From positions 1-64,000 of the forward strand of contig NZ_JADOET010000006.1 of the NCBI RefSeq assembly GCF_015645385.1: a stretch of DNA of 64,000 nucleotides, written 5' to 3'. This stretch comes from Winogradskyella marina. Lineage in GTDB: Bacteria; Bacteroidota; Bacteroidia; Flavobacteriales; Flavobacteriaceae. The translations under genes were made by a program, and so were the position numbers. The notes beneath the pieces were generated by a model that ran no database searches, was not told the DNA's origin, and was given only the letters and a program-made list of their open reading frames with translations. Within the stretch, counting starts at the first letter, position 1, and each line of letters opens with the position of its first letter. Shown piece by piece: positions 26,592-35,444 of the stretch.

Positions 26592-27710
26592 TTATTCTAA
26601 AACCGTACTTATTGTTTTTGTTTTATTCACCGTTTCCTCCCATTCGTGTTCTGGGTTAGACCCTTTAGTAATACCACCTCCAACATAGATTTTAGCGGTA
26701 GATTCTTTGAGTTGCATACAACGTAGATTCACATAAAAGTTAGATTGCGTTTTTATCACAGCGTATGCATTGTTTTCAACATTACGCCTATTTGTATTTC
26801 TAGTTGTGGCTTGTTTTAAGTTTAATTCACCTAAGAAGCCAGTATAGTAATCTCTGTTATAGTTTTCATGTTGAAGAATAAAATCTTTTGCTTTTGCCTT
26901 TGGAAATCCACAAACAGCTGGTGTTGGATGCAAAGCGTCTATAATTGATTTTAAATCCGATGCGTCTTTAATTAAACTCGTTATTTTGGTTTTAAGGTGT
27001 AGTAAACTTCCTGCTTTAACTGTATCAACCTCAGATACATTAATTTGCTCTGTGTATGGTTGTATTTGTTCTGTAATATAATCAGTTACAATTTGCTGTT
27101 CTTCAAATTCTTTAGGTGTCCATTTTACGGTTTCATTTGCGTTAAAAGGCTGCGTACCAGCTAAAGCTATAGTGGTGAGTCGTTTGCCTTCCACTTTAAA
27201 TAACAATTCTGGTGTGGCACCAATCCAGAGTCCTACTTTAGGATGAAACCAACAATAGACCATTGCATTTTTATACGCATTAAAAAGATGTTTAAATATG
27301 CTTATTGGATTAGTATCTTGAAGTGCTTTTTTTTCACATCGTGACAAAACCACTTTTTGTAAATCGGTATGCTCAATACTATTAATACCTTTTGAAACTA
27401 ATTCAATATGTTGAAGTCTTTCTGTTGAATTCGGCTGAATCTCAGATGTTGTAAAAGGTTGTGTTTCTAAATCACGACATTCAATTTCTGAATATGAACA
27501 ATTATCTTTGGGAAAAAGAATACTGTTTTCTTCGAGATTAAAAGGCGCAAATACAAAACCACTTTCTGAAAAATCTTTGGTATGATGAAGCTTTTCATCG
27601 TGTTGCAACCAACATTTAATTACAGCATTTATAGGTCTACTGTAAACTACAAATGGTAATTGATTTGCATACTGAATTTCTATAGCTTCAAAAAATGAAA
27701 ACTCATCCAT
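26592..27710 (-). CDS. menF: Isochorismate synthase
   Basis: A 372-residue chorismate-binding enzyme that converts chorismate to isochorismate, the first committed step. Motifs are KVVLSRCEKKAL with the active-site lysine, LHPTPAVCGFPKAKA, REYYTGFLGE-like (here RDYYTGFLGELNL) and YVGGGITKGSNPEHEWEET with the Mg-binding glutamates. The N-terminal part is shortened relative to E. coli MenF, as usual in this phylum. It begins 3 bp after the MenI-like thioesterase gene, which is the first gene of this transcript. Confidence 0.92.
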   Translation of the reverse strand: MDEFSFFEAIEIQYANQLPFVVYSRPINAVIKCWLQHDEKLHHTKDFSESGFVFAPFNLEENSILFPKDNCSYSEIECRDLETQPFTTSEIQPNSTERLQHIELVSKGINSIEHTDLQKVVLSRCEKKALQDTNPISIFKHLFNAYKNAMVYCWFHPKVGLWIGATPELLFKVEGKRLTTIALAGTQPFNANETVKWTPKEFEEQQIVTDYITEQIQPYTEQINVSEVDTVKAGSLLHLKTKITSLIKDASDLKSIIDALHPTPAVCGFPKAKAKDFILQHENYNRDYYTGFLGELNLKQATTRNTNRRNVENNAYAVIKTQSNFYVNLRCMQLKESTAKIYVGGGITKGSNPEHEWEETVNKTKTISTVLE

Positions 27711-27713
27711 TCT

Positions 27714-28139
27714 TTACTTCTTTTTTGGCAGAGAAATAGTAGACAGTCTACATATGGAAATTAAATTATCGGCATCGTCCGTAACTCTGATATCTAAAAG
27801 TTGTGTGGTTCTTCCTTTGTGTAAAAAAGTGGCTTTGGCATAAATAAATCCTTCACTAATACTTTTAAGGTGGTTTGCAGTGATTTCTATGCCTCTAACA
27901 AAATAATTTTCTATATCGGTAAAAATATGTGATGCAAAACTACCTACACTTTCTGCCAAAGCTGCCGTTGCACCTCCATGTAAAACACCATCTGGCTGAT
28001 GAACTTTTGGTGTCACTGGCATCCTAGCAACTAAAAAATCATCTCCATAATCAACAATTTCAATACTTAGGGTTTCCAATAAGGTATTTTTACTAGCTTC
28101 GTTTAGCTTAGCCATATATTCTTTCTTAGATAATTGCAT
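27714..28139 (-). CDS. Hotdog thioesterase, likely DHNA-CoA thioesterase (MenI-like)
   Basis: A 141-residue hotdog-fold thioesterase. The HQPDGVLHGGATAALAESVGSFA segment closely resembles E. coli YdiI/MenI (HGG plus the catalytic Glu in LAES), and it sits directly before menF. It would hydrolyse DHNA-CoA made by MenB. I start it at the ATG at 28139 (MQLSKKEYM). The longer frame to 28238 would overlap the divergent hydrolase gene and would place the promoter box at 28194-28201 inside the gene. Confidence 0.85.
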   Translation of the reverse strand: MQLSKKEYMAKLNEASKNTLLETLSIEIVDYGDDFLVARMPVTPKVHQPDGVLHGGATAALAESVGSFASHIFTDIENYFVRGIEITANHLKSISEGFIYAKATFLHKGRTTQLLDIRVTDDADNLISICRLSTISLPKKK

Positions 28140-28193
28140 AGAATACTGTAATTTTAGACCGTTATAAATTTTGTAATCGTAAACAAAGATACA

Positions 28194-28201
28194 GAAACCA
28201 C
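28194..28201 (-). promoter_or_regulatory. -7 box for the menI-menF-menD operon
   Basis: Minus-strand TATCTTTG (TAnnTTTG), 54 bp before the ATG at 28139. It supports the shorter thioesterase start. No good -33 TTG is seen. Confidence 0.45.
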
Positions 28202-28210
28202 TTAGAAAAA

Positions 28211-28852
28211 ATGATTCCAGACGAGAAAGAAATATCATATAAAACCAGTAACTCCTACTCTACTTTAAATACCCTCACAGAACATACAAAAACGGTTTGG
28301 TTGGTCTGTCATGGCATGGGGTATTTAAGTCGTTATTTTTTAAGATACTTTAAAGCGTTAAATGCCGAAGAGAATTATATTATTGCTCCTCAGGCTCCGA
28401 GTAAGTATTACATTCAACCTAAAATGCATGTTGGTGCCAATTGGCTCACAAGAGTAGACACTGAAGCTGGAATTGAAAATATTATAAACTATTTAGACGC
28501 CGTTTTAGAGGCAGAACAAATTCCTAAGGCTATTAACTTTATCGTTTTTGGATATTCTCAAGGTGTGAGTGTGGCTATGCGCTATTTGGCGAGACGTCAA
28601 CTTCATTGTTCGCAAGTTGTACTGCATTCGGGCGCAATTCCTATTGAATTAACTGGTAAAGATTTTGAGTATTTGTCTCATAATACAAAAGTGAAAATGA
28701 TTTACGGAACTGAAGATGAATATTTGGATGAGAATAGAATTCAATTAGAAACAGATAAAGCACGTTCTATTTTTGGCAAGAAATTGACTATACTTCCTTT
28801 TGAAGGAAAGCATGTGGTTAATGTAGATTATGTCAATGATTTAGTCAGCTAA
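28211..28852 (+). CDS. Alpha/beta-hydrolase, phospholipase/carboxylesterase type
   Basis: A 213-residue alpha/beta-hydrolase. It has the nucleophile elbow GYSQG, an HGMG oxyanion motif early in the protein, an acidic residue in YGTEDEY and a histidine in EGKHVVN, so the catalytic triad is complete. The family (Abhydrolase_2/YpfH-like) cleaves carboxyl esters. It is divergent from the MenI-like gene. No other MenH candidate is in the window, so a role in the MenH step is possible, but its sequence is nearer carboxylesterases. Confidence 0.82.
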   Translation: MIPDEKEISYKTSNSYSTLNTLTEHTKTVWLVCHGMGYLSRYFLRYFKALNAEENYIIAPQAPSKYYIQPKMHVGANWLTRVDTEAGIENIINYLDAVLEAEQIPKAINFIVFGYSQGVSVAMRYLARRQLHCSQVVLHSGAIPIELTGKDFEYLSHNTKVKMIYGTEDEYLDENRIQLETDKARSIFGKKLTILPFEGKHVVNVDYVNDLVS

Positions 28853-28916
28853 GAAAGTTAGATGTAATCATTCTACAAAATGAAGAATTGTAGCAAAACA
28901 CCTAATTTACTTAAGT

Positions 28917-28934
28917 GTCTCGATACAATTTTCT
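28917..28934. repeat. Fragment of the TCTCGATACAATTTT repeat family
   Basis: TCTCGATACAATTTT occurs here after the hydrolase gene and again at 61992-62006 in a full palindromic element. This copy is a solitary arm. Confidence 0.5.
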
Positions 28935-28959
28935 CTAATTTAATTTTTAAAGATAGATT

Positions 28960-29277
28960 TTAAGACTTCTGTAAAGTTTTATTTTTATCCTTTAATATGG
29001 CTAATTGCTTTTCTAAAAATGTAATGGCTTGTTCTGTTTTGTAACTCGATTTTGAAGCAAAATCTTCTAGATCTTGTTTAAACTTGTCTTTACCAGAAGA
29101 TGCCGCTTTAGATAAGTCTTCCTTTACCTCACTAAAATCGCTAGTCAATTGATCTTTAATCACCTTACCTTCTTTTTTTAACTTGTCTCTTGTTACACTT
29201 CCTTTATCTGGTGCTAACAAAACGCCAGCTGCTGCTCCAATTAATGCTCCTAATACAAATGTTCCTTTATTAATCAT
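28960..29277 (-). CDS. YtxH-domain protein
   Basis: A 105-residue protein with one N-terminal glycine-rich hydrophobic helix (GTFVLGALIGAAAGVLLAPDKG, residues 5-26) followed by a charged helical tail, the YtxH (DUF948-like/GvpP-like) layout. It is probably anchored in the inner membrane. Members are often stress-induced; no specific function is known. Confidence 0.85.
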   Translation of the reverse strand: MINKGTFVLGALIGAAAGVLLAPDKGSVTRDKLKKEGKVIKDQLTSDFSEVKEDLSKAASSGKDKFKQDLEDFASKSSYKTEQAITFLEKQLAILKDKNKTLQKS

Positions 29278-29410
29278 AACTTTTTTCTTTTTAATTAAAC
29301 GTGTTTATTTATAGGTCGTGAAACATACAGTTTTGTTACAAACAACTTCAATACCATACTGTTATGTAGATTTTATAAATTTCGAATTTGTTTATAATCG
29401 TTAGATATAA

Positions 29411-30136
29411 TTATGCTTTCAACGAAGAATTCAAATCAGTAACACGATAAATTGAACGTGGATAATCAGACATTCTAATACCTTCTTTCTGCAATTCTGT
29501 TAAGGCATTTTTTGCAATCCATTTAGCAGATTTACTTTCAAATTCTAGAATTTCATTAGCGACTTCTATGGCTTTTCTATTGAGGTCTTTATTTCGTTTT
29601 CCTATGTTTCTTAAAGCCCAATTCACAGCTTTTTTAACGTACAGTCTATCGTCAATTGCCGCTTGTTTAATAATTGTAAAGAATTGTTGAAACACCTCAT
29701 TATCTGAAGTTTTATCTGCCATGCAATACGATGCTAATGTGGCGAAAGCTGCTCGTTTTTCAAATTCAGATGATCTTTTACTCCATTCATGTATTTTGGG
29801 AATTGCAAATTCACTTTTTGAGAATAAACCCATACAAAAACTGTCGCAAATCTCCCAGTTTTCAAACGTTATAACCCATTTTTCCATTTGTTCTTCAGAG
29901 ACATCTTTGGGTTTAAAAAGTTTGCTACATAGTAAACGCGCTTCGTAAATACCACTATCAAAAAGTTGTAAAGCCAATTTGTTATTAGAGCCTATCTCTT
30001 TTGCTATTACTTTTAAATCCTTGTGATAAATTCCTAAAGCATTATTTGAGATGATACCGAACTTTTTCTCCTTAAATTTAACCTTCTGTTTATCTTCAAG
30101 ATCGTATAGACGTTGTATAATTTCGGTGTAGGTCAT
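29411..30136 (-). CDS. DNA alkylation repair protein, AlkD-like
   Basis: A HEAT-like repeat protein of about 241 residues, all helical, resembling the AlkC/AlkD DNA glycosylase family that removes alkylated bases. Typical segments are WEICDSFCMGLF, RRAAFATLAS-like (here KRAAFATLASYC) and VKKAVNWALRNIGKRN. I place the start at the ATG at 30136 (MTYTEIIQRLYDL); the longer frame runs into the end of the upstream membrane protein gene. It follows that gene by 2 bp and is probably co-transcribed. Confidence 0.85.
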   Translation of the reverse strand: MTYTEIIQRLYDLEDKQKVKFKEKKFGIISNNALGIYHKDLKVIAKEIGSNNKLALQLFDSGIYEARLLCSKLFKPKDVSEEQMEKWVITFENWEICDSFCMGLFSKSEFAIPKIHEWSKRSSEFEKRAAFATLASYCMADKTSDNEVFQQFFTIIKQAAIDDRLYVKKAVNWALRNIGKRNKDLNRKAIEVANEILEFESKSAKWIAKNALTELQKEGIRMSDYPRSIYRVTDLNSSLKA

Positions 30137-30138
30137 TT

Positions 30139-30717
30139 CTAATATAAGATTTCTGTAAGATAAACAATTCCAAAAATCCAACCAACATAAAGTGATGTAT
30201 AGGTTATAGCGTAAACTGCCGAGATTCCAATGTCTCCTTTTGTGTCCTTCGATTTATTAAAAACAAACTTTAATGCTCTGAAAAACACCCAATATAACAT
30301 CGCTAAAATTATAAAAAGTGAAAACCAAAAAACGGCCTCCAAAACGACTAGAAATACAATTATTAAAATTGTCATTCCAATCCAAAGTAGAATAGATACT
30401 ACCAATCCACCAATACCATCTCCTACCGAAATACTTGGTGTATCAAAAGATGGTGACGCCGTTCCTAGAAAATCTCCTTTTTTAAAACTTCTGAATTTTG
30501 GAAAATCATCAACAAGTCCAATGCCTTTGTAAAGTCCATAAGTCATGAATAAAAACAGTGTTGTTGCAATAATTCCTAAAGACAAATATAGATTAGACGT
30601 TAGGCTTCGGTTGTAGTTAATTCCTGTAAAATAAACGGTCAGAATCGTAATTCCTATGACGATTAATGACACTATAAATAGAGATTTGCCTTTTAAATAA
30701 TCCTGTTTAATTTTCAA
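30139..30717 (-). CDS. Hypothetical membrane protein
   Basis: A 192-residue protein with about five transmembrane segments, two near the N-terminus and three in the C-terminal half. A polar loop between them (about residues 75-100) contains SPSFDTPSISVGDGIGG. I do not recognise a functional family. It is directly followed by the AlkD-like gene, and they probably share a transcript. Confidence 0.7.
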   Translation of the reverse strand: MKIKQDYLKGKSLFIVSLIVIGITILTVYFTGINYNRSLTSNLYLSLGIIATTLFLFMTYGLYKGIGLVDDFPKFRSFKKGDFLGTASPSFDTPSISVGDGIGGLVVSILLWIGMTILIIVFLVVLEAVFWFSLFIILAMLYWVFFRALKFVFNKSKDTKGDIGISAVYAITYTSLYVGWIFGIVYLTEILY

Positions 30718-30906
30718 TACGATGTGATTTGTTAAGATTTAAAAAACTTAAATCTGGCAATATGCTAAGTTAGAATTTTATCTGCAAAAACTCAAAACTT
30801 TAGATTACACCAATTATAAATGCGCAACACATTTATCAAAGCAAAGGTATTTGCAATAGCTTCAATATTTTTACCAGAAAGAAAAAACTTAAAAAAGAAT
30901 TGGCAT

Positions 30907-31854
30907 TTAAGACGTTAAGCCTTTAATAATAGCTTTAACCGGAAGAATTTCTGTAGTATGCTCAATACTAGGACCAGCAACCCAAACGGTTTTATAAGTG
31001 GCTTTTTTAGCTGCGTTTTCTGTTGCTTTCATCCCTATTGAAAAACGAATCATTTTTACCCATTTTTTAAGACTTTTATTCTTGTTTAAAAGGTTTTCAA
31101 TCCATGTGGCTTTTGTTCCTATTTTCTGAACATAAGGTGTATTAATAACGGTACATGGTGTTCCAGAAATACGTTCGGTCATTATAATATCTTTGGCTCC
31201 GTAATCGACACAAGCTTGTTTATAGTCCTCTGTAACACCTGCTTCTACTGACGCAATAAACGGACTACCAACAGACACACCAGCAGCTCCATAGCTAATC
31301 ATTTTATCAATATCTGCTTTGCAACCTACTCCACCTGCAGAAATTACTGGTATGGATAATTCTTTATTTAAAAGACTTGTTAATTCTTCTGGTGATAGAT
31401 TTCCTCTGTGTCCACCTGCTTCATTATTTACTGCAATGGCAGCATCTGCACCTAATTGTTCAACCTTCTTCGCAAACCTTAAATCGGTTACATCACAAAA
31501 CACTTTAATACCAGCAGCATGAGCTTGCCTTATGGTTTCCTCCGGACTTCCTAAAGATGTAATTATAAAATCGCAACCTTCTTCGCACAACACTTCTAAT
31601 TGCCCTTTGTATTTGACGTTAGATTTATTTACAATTAAATTAAACCCAAAAGAACCACCTTCAACTTTATGAGCTTTTAAGTCTCTAATTGCAGCTCTTA
31701 GCTCTTCTAAAGTTCTGTAATTTAATGCTGGAATACAGCCTGCAATACCACCTTTCATAGCTTCTGTTACCATAGCAACGTTAGAAACTAAGAACATTGG
31801 TGCTTGTATAATAGGATGTTTTATTTTGAGAAGTTGTGTTAGTTGGGTTTCCAT
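30907..31854 (-). CDS. Nitronate monooxygenase-like FMN enzyme
   Basis: A 315-residue TIM-barrel flavoprotein of the nitronate monooxygenase (2-nitropropane dioxygenase) family. It has HPIIQAPMFLVSN near the N-terminus, the NNEAGGHRG motif with the histidine typical of the catalytic base region, ISAGGVG and GAAGVSVGSPFIAS for FMN phosphate binding. It probably detoxifies alkyl nitronates such as propionate 3-nitronate. Monocistronic. Confidence 0.88.
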   Translation of the reverse strand: METQLTQLLKIKHPIIQAPMFLVSNVAMVTEAMKGGIAGCIPALNYRTLEELRAAIRDLKAHKVEGGSFGFNLIVNKSNVKYKGQLEVLCEEGCDFIITSLGSPEETIRQAHAAGIKVFCDVTDLRFAKKVEQLGADAAIAVNNEAGGHRGNLSPEELTSLLNKELSIPVISAGGVGCKADIDKMISYGAAGVSVGSPFIASVEAGVTEDYKQACVDYGAKDIIMTERISGTPCTVINTPYVQKIGTKATWIENLLNKNKSLKKWVKMIRFSIGMKATENAAKKATYKTVWVAGPSIEHTTEILPVKAIIKGLTS

Positions 31855-31955
31855 AATTCGATGAATATTAATAATGCGAATATACTAAATTTTATTATGC
31901 GCGCATAACACTTTCAACTCGACCGTCATATAGAAAACTAGCTCATTCTAACAAA

Positions 31956-33182
31956 CTATTCCAGAAATCTGTAATAACCGCATTTTAAGTACGCTCCTTC
32001 AGGAAAAGAAATTGGATGATCAATATCGTGTTTGGTTTTAAGTTCAGTTTCAAAAAGTCGAGATTGCGTGTTTAAAACATGTTCATTTAAATCGAAAAAA
32101 GATTGTGCCAGCACTCTAGAAGAACATGACGCTAATACTAAAAGTCCATTTTTAGCTGTTAACTTCTCACCTAATTCGGCTAATTGCGCATATTTCTTTT
32201 TTGCTAAGTCTATTTCAGATTGTTGTTTTGCAAAACTCGGCGGATCTATAATCACAACATCATAGGTTTTTCCTTTCGAAATTAACGCTCTCATCTCATC
32301 AAACGCATCACCAGAAATGGTTTTATGTTTTCCAGAATACGGATTCAGTTTTCCATTTTCGCGCGCTATATCTAGCGCTTGTTTACTAATATCTAGACTT
32401 GTAACTTCGGTAGCGCCATTAGCTAAAGCATGCACCGAAAATCCACCAGCATAAGAAAACACATCTAAAACGGTTTTACCTTTACTCAGCTCTCCAACGC
32501 GTTTTCGGTTGGCTCTATGGTCTAAAAAATAGCCTGTTTTATGGCCTTTTATAACGTTTGCACTAAACTTAACATCGTGCTCAATAAATGTAACGACATC
32601 ATTTTCTAATTTACCATAAATTACCTCTCCATCTGTTAAGTTATGCTTATCACTATTTTGAAGAGACCGACTTAATCGCATGACCACAGTTTGAGCTTTT
32701 GAAATTTGTTGTAAACTTTCTAAAATAGAAGCTAAATAAGGCAACCATATTTCAGAATATAGTTTTACAACTAAAACAGAATCATAAACATCTGCAATCA
32801 AACCTGGAAAACCATCATTTTCGCCAAATAAAAGTCGGTAGCTATTGGTATTCGTTTGAAGTAATTCTGATCGTTTATCAAAAGCCAATGCTATGTTATG
32901 ATGAAAGAAGTCAGCATTAATTTGAACTTTAGTTTCCGCATTATGAATTATTTTTATTCGAATTGGCGACTCTTCATCATAAAGGCCAATTCCAACCACC
33001 TTATTCTTATTCTTACTAAAAATTATAGCTAAATCACCTGTTTTTGCATTATCATTTATTTTTACGATGCTGTTAGAGAACACCCAAGGATGGCCTTTGA
33101 CCACAAATTGTTCGCCTTTGGCATTAAGTTTAACGGCTAAATTTTTAACCTTTATTTTAGGTAAAGCAATATTAAATGTCAT
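31956..33182 (-). CDS. Class I rRNA methyltransferase, RlmI-like
   Basis: About 408 residues with an N-terminal PUA domain (roughly 10-90, EQFVVKGHPWVFSNSI) and a C-terminal Rossmann methyltransferase. The SAM motif is VLDVFSYAGGFSVHALANGA and the catalytic-region motif is IIDPPSFAK. It resembles E. coli RlmI, which makes m5C1962 in 23S rRNA. The ATG at 33182 (MTFNIALPKIKVK) is preferred; the longer frame needs a TTG at 33194. A TAnnTTTG box lies at 33213-33220. Confidence 0.88.
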   Translation of the reverse strand: MTFNIALPKIKVKNLAVKLNAKGEQFVVKGHPWVFSNSIVKINDNAKTGDLAIIFSKNKNKVVGIGLYDEESPIRIKIIHNAETKVQINADFFHHNIALAFDKRSELLQTNTNSYRLLFGENDGFPGLIADVYDSVLVVKLYSEIWLPYLASILESLQQISKAQTVVMRLSRSLQNSDKHNLTDGEVIYGKLENDVVTFIEHDVKFSANVIKGHKTGYFLDHRANRKRVGELSKGKTVLDVFSYAGGFSVHALANGATEVTSLDISKQALDIARENGKLNPYSGKHKTISGDAFDEMRALISKGKTYDVVIIDPPSFAKQQSEIDLAKKKYAQLAELGEKLTAKNGLLVLASCSSRVLAQSFFDLNEHVLNTQSRLFETELKTKHDIDHPISFPEGAYLKCGYYRFLE

Positions 33183-33212
33183 AATTAAAATCAAATATTA
33201 ATTTGAAGACCA

Positions 33213-33220
33213 CAAAAATA
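33213..33220 (-). promoter_or_regulatory. -7 box for the RlmI-like gene
   Basis: Minus-strand TATTTTTG, matching TAnnTTTG, 30 bp before the ATG at 33182. Confidence 0.4.
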
Positions 33221-33364
33221 ACTTTAATAAAATGAAACCAGACATAAGAACACCACCAAGTTAACAGCTACGAAATGAGTAAGTTCGTAGCTAAATTCTT
33301 ATATTAGCATTTCATCTTTAAAAATTATTATCGGGCTTTTCAACTTTAACCTTCATGAATTCTT

Positions 33365-34030
33365 ATGAAAAACATTCTAATTTACGGTGCTTCTGGTCAT
33401 GCTAAAATGATTATTGACAGTATTGAAAAACAAAATAATTACAACATAAAAGGTTTTATTGATTCCTATAAACCCTTACATGAAGTTATAAATAATTATG
33501 AGATCATTGGAAATTTAGACATGCTTCCTGAGCTCATAAACACTTTACATATTGAAGGCATCGTTATTGCTGTCGGCGATAACTATGACAGGCAACAAGC
33601 CTACAAAAACATTACTAATATTGCGCCACAGCTACAATTTATAACCGTTATTCATCCCAATGCTGTTATTGCAAACGATGTAATAATTGAAGAAGGCACC
33701 GTAATAATGGCCAATGCCGTCATCAATTCTAGCGCCAAAGTAGGCAAAAATTGCATACTTAATACGGCTTCTACACTCGGCCATGATAGTACGATGGCTG
33801 ACTTTTCAAGTTTAGCTTCAGGTGTTAATATTGGTGGAAATACGCAGATTGGAACGTGTTCGGCTATAAGCCTTGGTGCTACTGTAATACAAAATATAAG
33901 CATTGGTAAATACACCATTGTTGGTGCAGCTTCTCTTGTATTAAAATCTATTGAAGACCTCAAATTAGTCTACGGAAATCCTATTCACACCATTAAAGAT
34001 AGAGCTAAAGATTCAAAATATTTAGGCTAA
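33365..34030 (+). CDS. NeuD/PglD-like sugar O- or N-acetyltransferase
   Basis: A 221-residue enzyme with an N-terminal Rossmann-like domain (ILIYGASGHAKMIIDSIE, residues 4-21) and a C-terminal left-handed beta helix of hexapeptide repeats (about 90-200). The His in GHDS is the likely catalytic residue. NeuD/PglD proteins acetylate sialic acids or amino sugars for surface glycans. The convergent neighbour is a CapK/PaaK-like adenylating enzyme 1 bp away, which also fits surface polysaccharide work. Confidence 0.87.
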   Translation: MKNILIYGASGHAKMIIDSIEKQNNYNIKGFIDSYKPLHEVINNYEIIGNLDMLPELINTLHIEGIVIAVGDNYDRQQAYKNITNIAPQLQFITVIHPNAVIANDVIIEEGTVIMANAVINSSAKVGKNCILNTASTLGHDSTMADFSSLASGVNIGGNTQIGTCSAISLGATVIQNISIGKYTIVGAASLVLKSIEDLKLVYGNPIHTIKDRAKDSKYLG

Positions 34031-34031
34031 T

Positions 34032-35318
34032 CTATGTATAATATTCATTCACAACTTCACGGCGTTTTCCTGATGCCAATAATGGTATCTCATCGACATA
34101 ATTAATTTTTATAACAGCATCGTCTCCAAAATGTGCTTTAAAATCTGAGATTAAATTTACTTCGTCTACCAACTCCTCCGTATTTAAGTTAAAATGGTAT
34201 TCTTTTTTACTTTTCTGTACCAATTGGTATTGTTTAAATGATCCATAATCTAAAACTCTTAAAGACAAATGTGATGAAATTAACATCCCTTTCGTATTGT
34301 AAAGCTGATCTATTTTTCGTCCAGAAATTTCGGTAAAATATGGGACGCCATTTTCATCTCGTTCCATACTTCCAATATCTCCGGTGTCATATCTAATTAA
34401 TAAGGTAGCCTTATTGTATAAATCAGTGATAACAATACGACCACGCTCACCATAGGGCAAAACCCGATCTTCGTACAAGTCTAGAATTTCTATTACATAG
34501 CTAGAATCGTTAATTCGATATTTAGAAGTATTATCCTGAATTTGCTGTGCCATAATCCCGGTTTCATTATTAGAGTAACGCGATAAGGGCGTAACACCAA
34601 AATATTTTTTCACCTCAGCTTTAGTAGTTGCTTTTAAACTTTCGGAAATAGTAATAATAGATTGGGACTTAAATCGGATGGGATTTTCCTCTAAAGTAGC
34701 GATATAGTCACACATTTTTTCTAGAGCTGTCGGATAACACAAAAAACTAATTGTTTTCTCTTTCTGGTTCAGTTCCACAATTAGTTTCGCAATAGCTTCA
34801 TCTGATAAATTTAGGATATTCCATGGCTTAAAATTCTTAATTAAAAAATTCAACTTTGCTTTAACAGAAAATAATTTTGGCCATATTCTAATAAACACCA
34901 AATATTGCCCCAATTCATAATTTGATTTTGAAGAGAAATAGAGATTATCGGCCTGAATTTTTCGGACCTTTTCCTTATTTTGATACAAACGAAATGGCGA
35001 TCCCGTTGATCCACTAGTGGCCACTAATTTACAAGCGTTTTTTTGAAACTTATCCGAAAAGAAGTCCTCAAAATTATCTCGGATCATATTTTTATTCACC
35101 ACCGGAAAATCTTCTAAAGTTTTAAATGCTTTGTCCCTATAAAAAGGCGTGGTTTTAGTAGCATGCATTAAAAGTTCATCTAGTCGTTTGGAATTTTGAC
35201 CTGCAACCCAACTCCTATCTTTAGCTTCTAAAATAGTTATGGTGTATTGATATATCTTTTTTAGTGGACTACCTTTAAGAACATCTAGCAGCCAAAATAT
35301 CTGTCGTCTCAAATTCAA
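34032..35318 (-). CDS. CapK/PaaK-like adenylate-forming enzyme
   Basis: A 428-residue ANL-superfamily protein with the phosphate-binding TSGSTGSPF (101-109), YSNNETGIMAQ, a YDTGD motif with the ribose-binding aspartate and GRKIDQL. It resembles CapK/phenylacetate-CoA ligase-like proteins found in capsule and O-antigen loci, where the substrate is usually unknown. It sits upstream of no other gene on its strand and faces the NeuD-like gene. Confidence 0.85.
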   Translation of the reverse strand: MNLRRQIFWLLDVLKGSPLKKIYQYTITILEAKDRSWVAGQNSKRLDELLMHATKTTPFYRDKAFKTLEDFPVVNKNMIRDNFEDFFSDKFQKNACKLVATSGSTGSPFRLYQNKEKVRKIQADNLYFSSKSNYELGQYLVFIRIWPKLFSVKAKLNFLIKNFKPWNILNLSDEAIAKLIVELNQKEKTISFLCYPTALEKMCDYIATLEENPIRFKSQSIITISESLKATTKAEVKKYFGVTPLSRYSNNETGIMAQQIQDNTSKYRINDSSYVIEILDLYEDRVLPYGERGRIVITDLYNKATLLIRYDTGDIGSMERDENGVPYFTEISGRKIDQLYNTKGMLISSHLSLRVLDYGSFKQYQLVQKSKKEYHFNLNTEELVDEVNLISDFKAHFGDDAVIKINYVDEIPLLASGKRREVVNEYYT

Positions 35319-35387
35319 TTTAATGCGTTTCTGTAAAATTAATTAAATTTTGATTTATAGCCGATTAAATCCAAATACTCTAAATTA

Positions 35388-35421
35388 AAAACGCAACCTG
35401 AATTAATTGAGGTTGCGTTTT
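35388..35421 (-). terminator. Strong hairpin behind the outer-membrane gene
   Basis: A perfect 12-bp stem (AAAACGCAACCT / AGGTTGCGTTTT) with a 10-base loop, 24 bp after the stop at 35445. A- and T-rich ends allow termination in either direction. The stem core also occurs in the hairpin at 38579-38612. Confidence 0.85.
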
Positions 35422-35444
35422 CTTATTATATCGTTTTATGTGCT

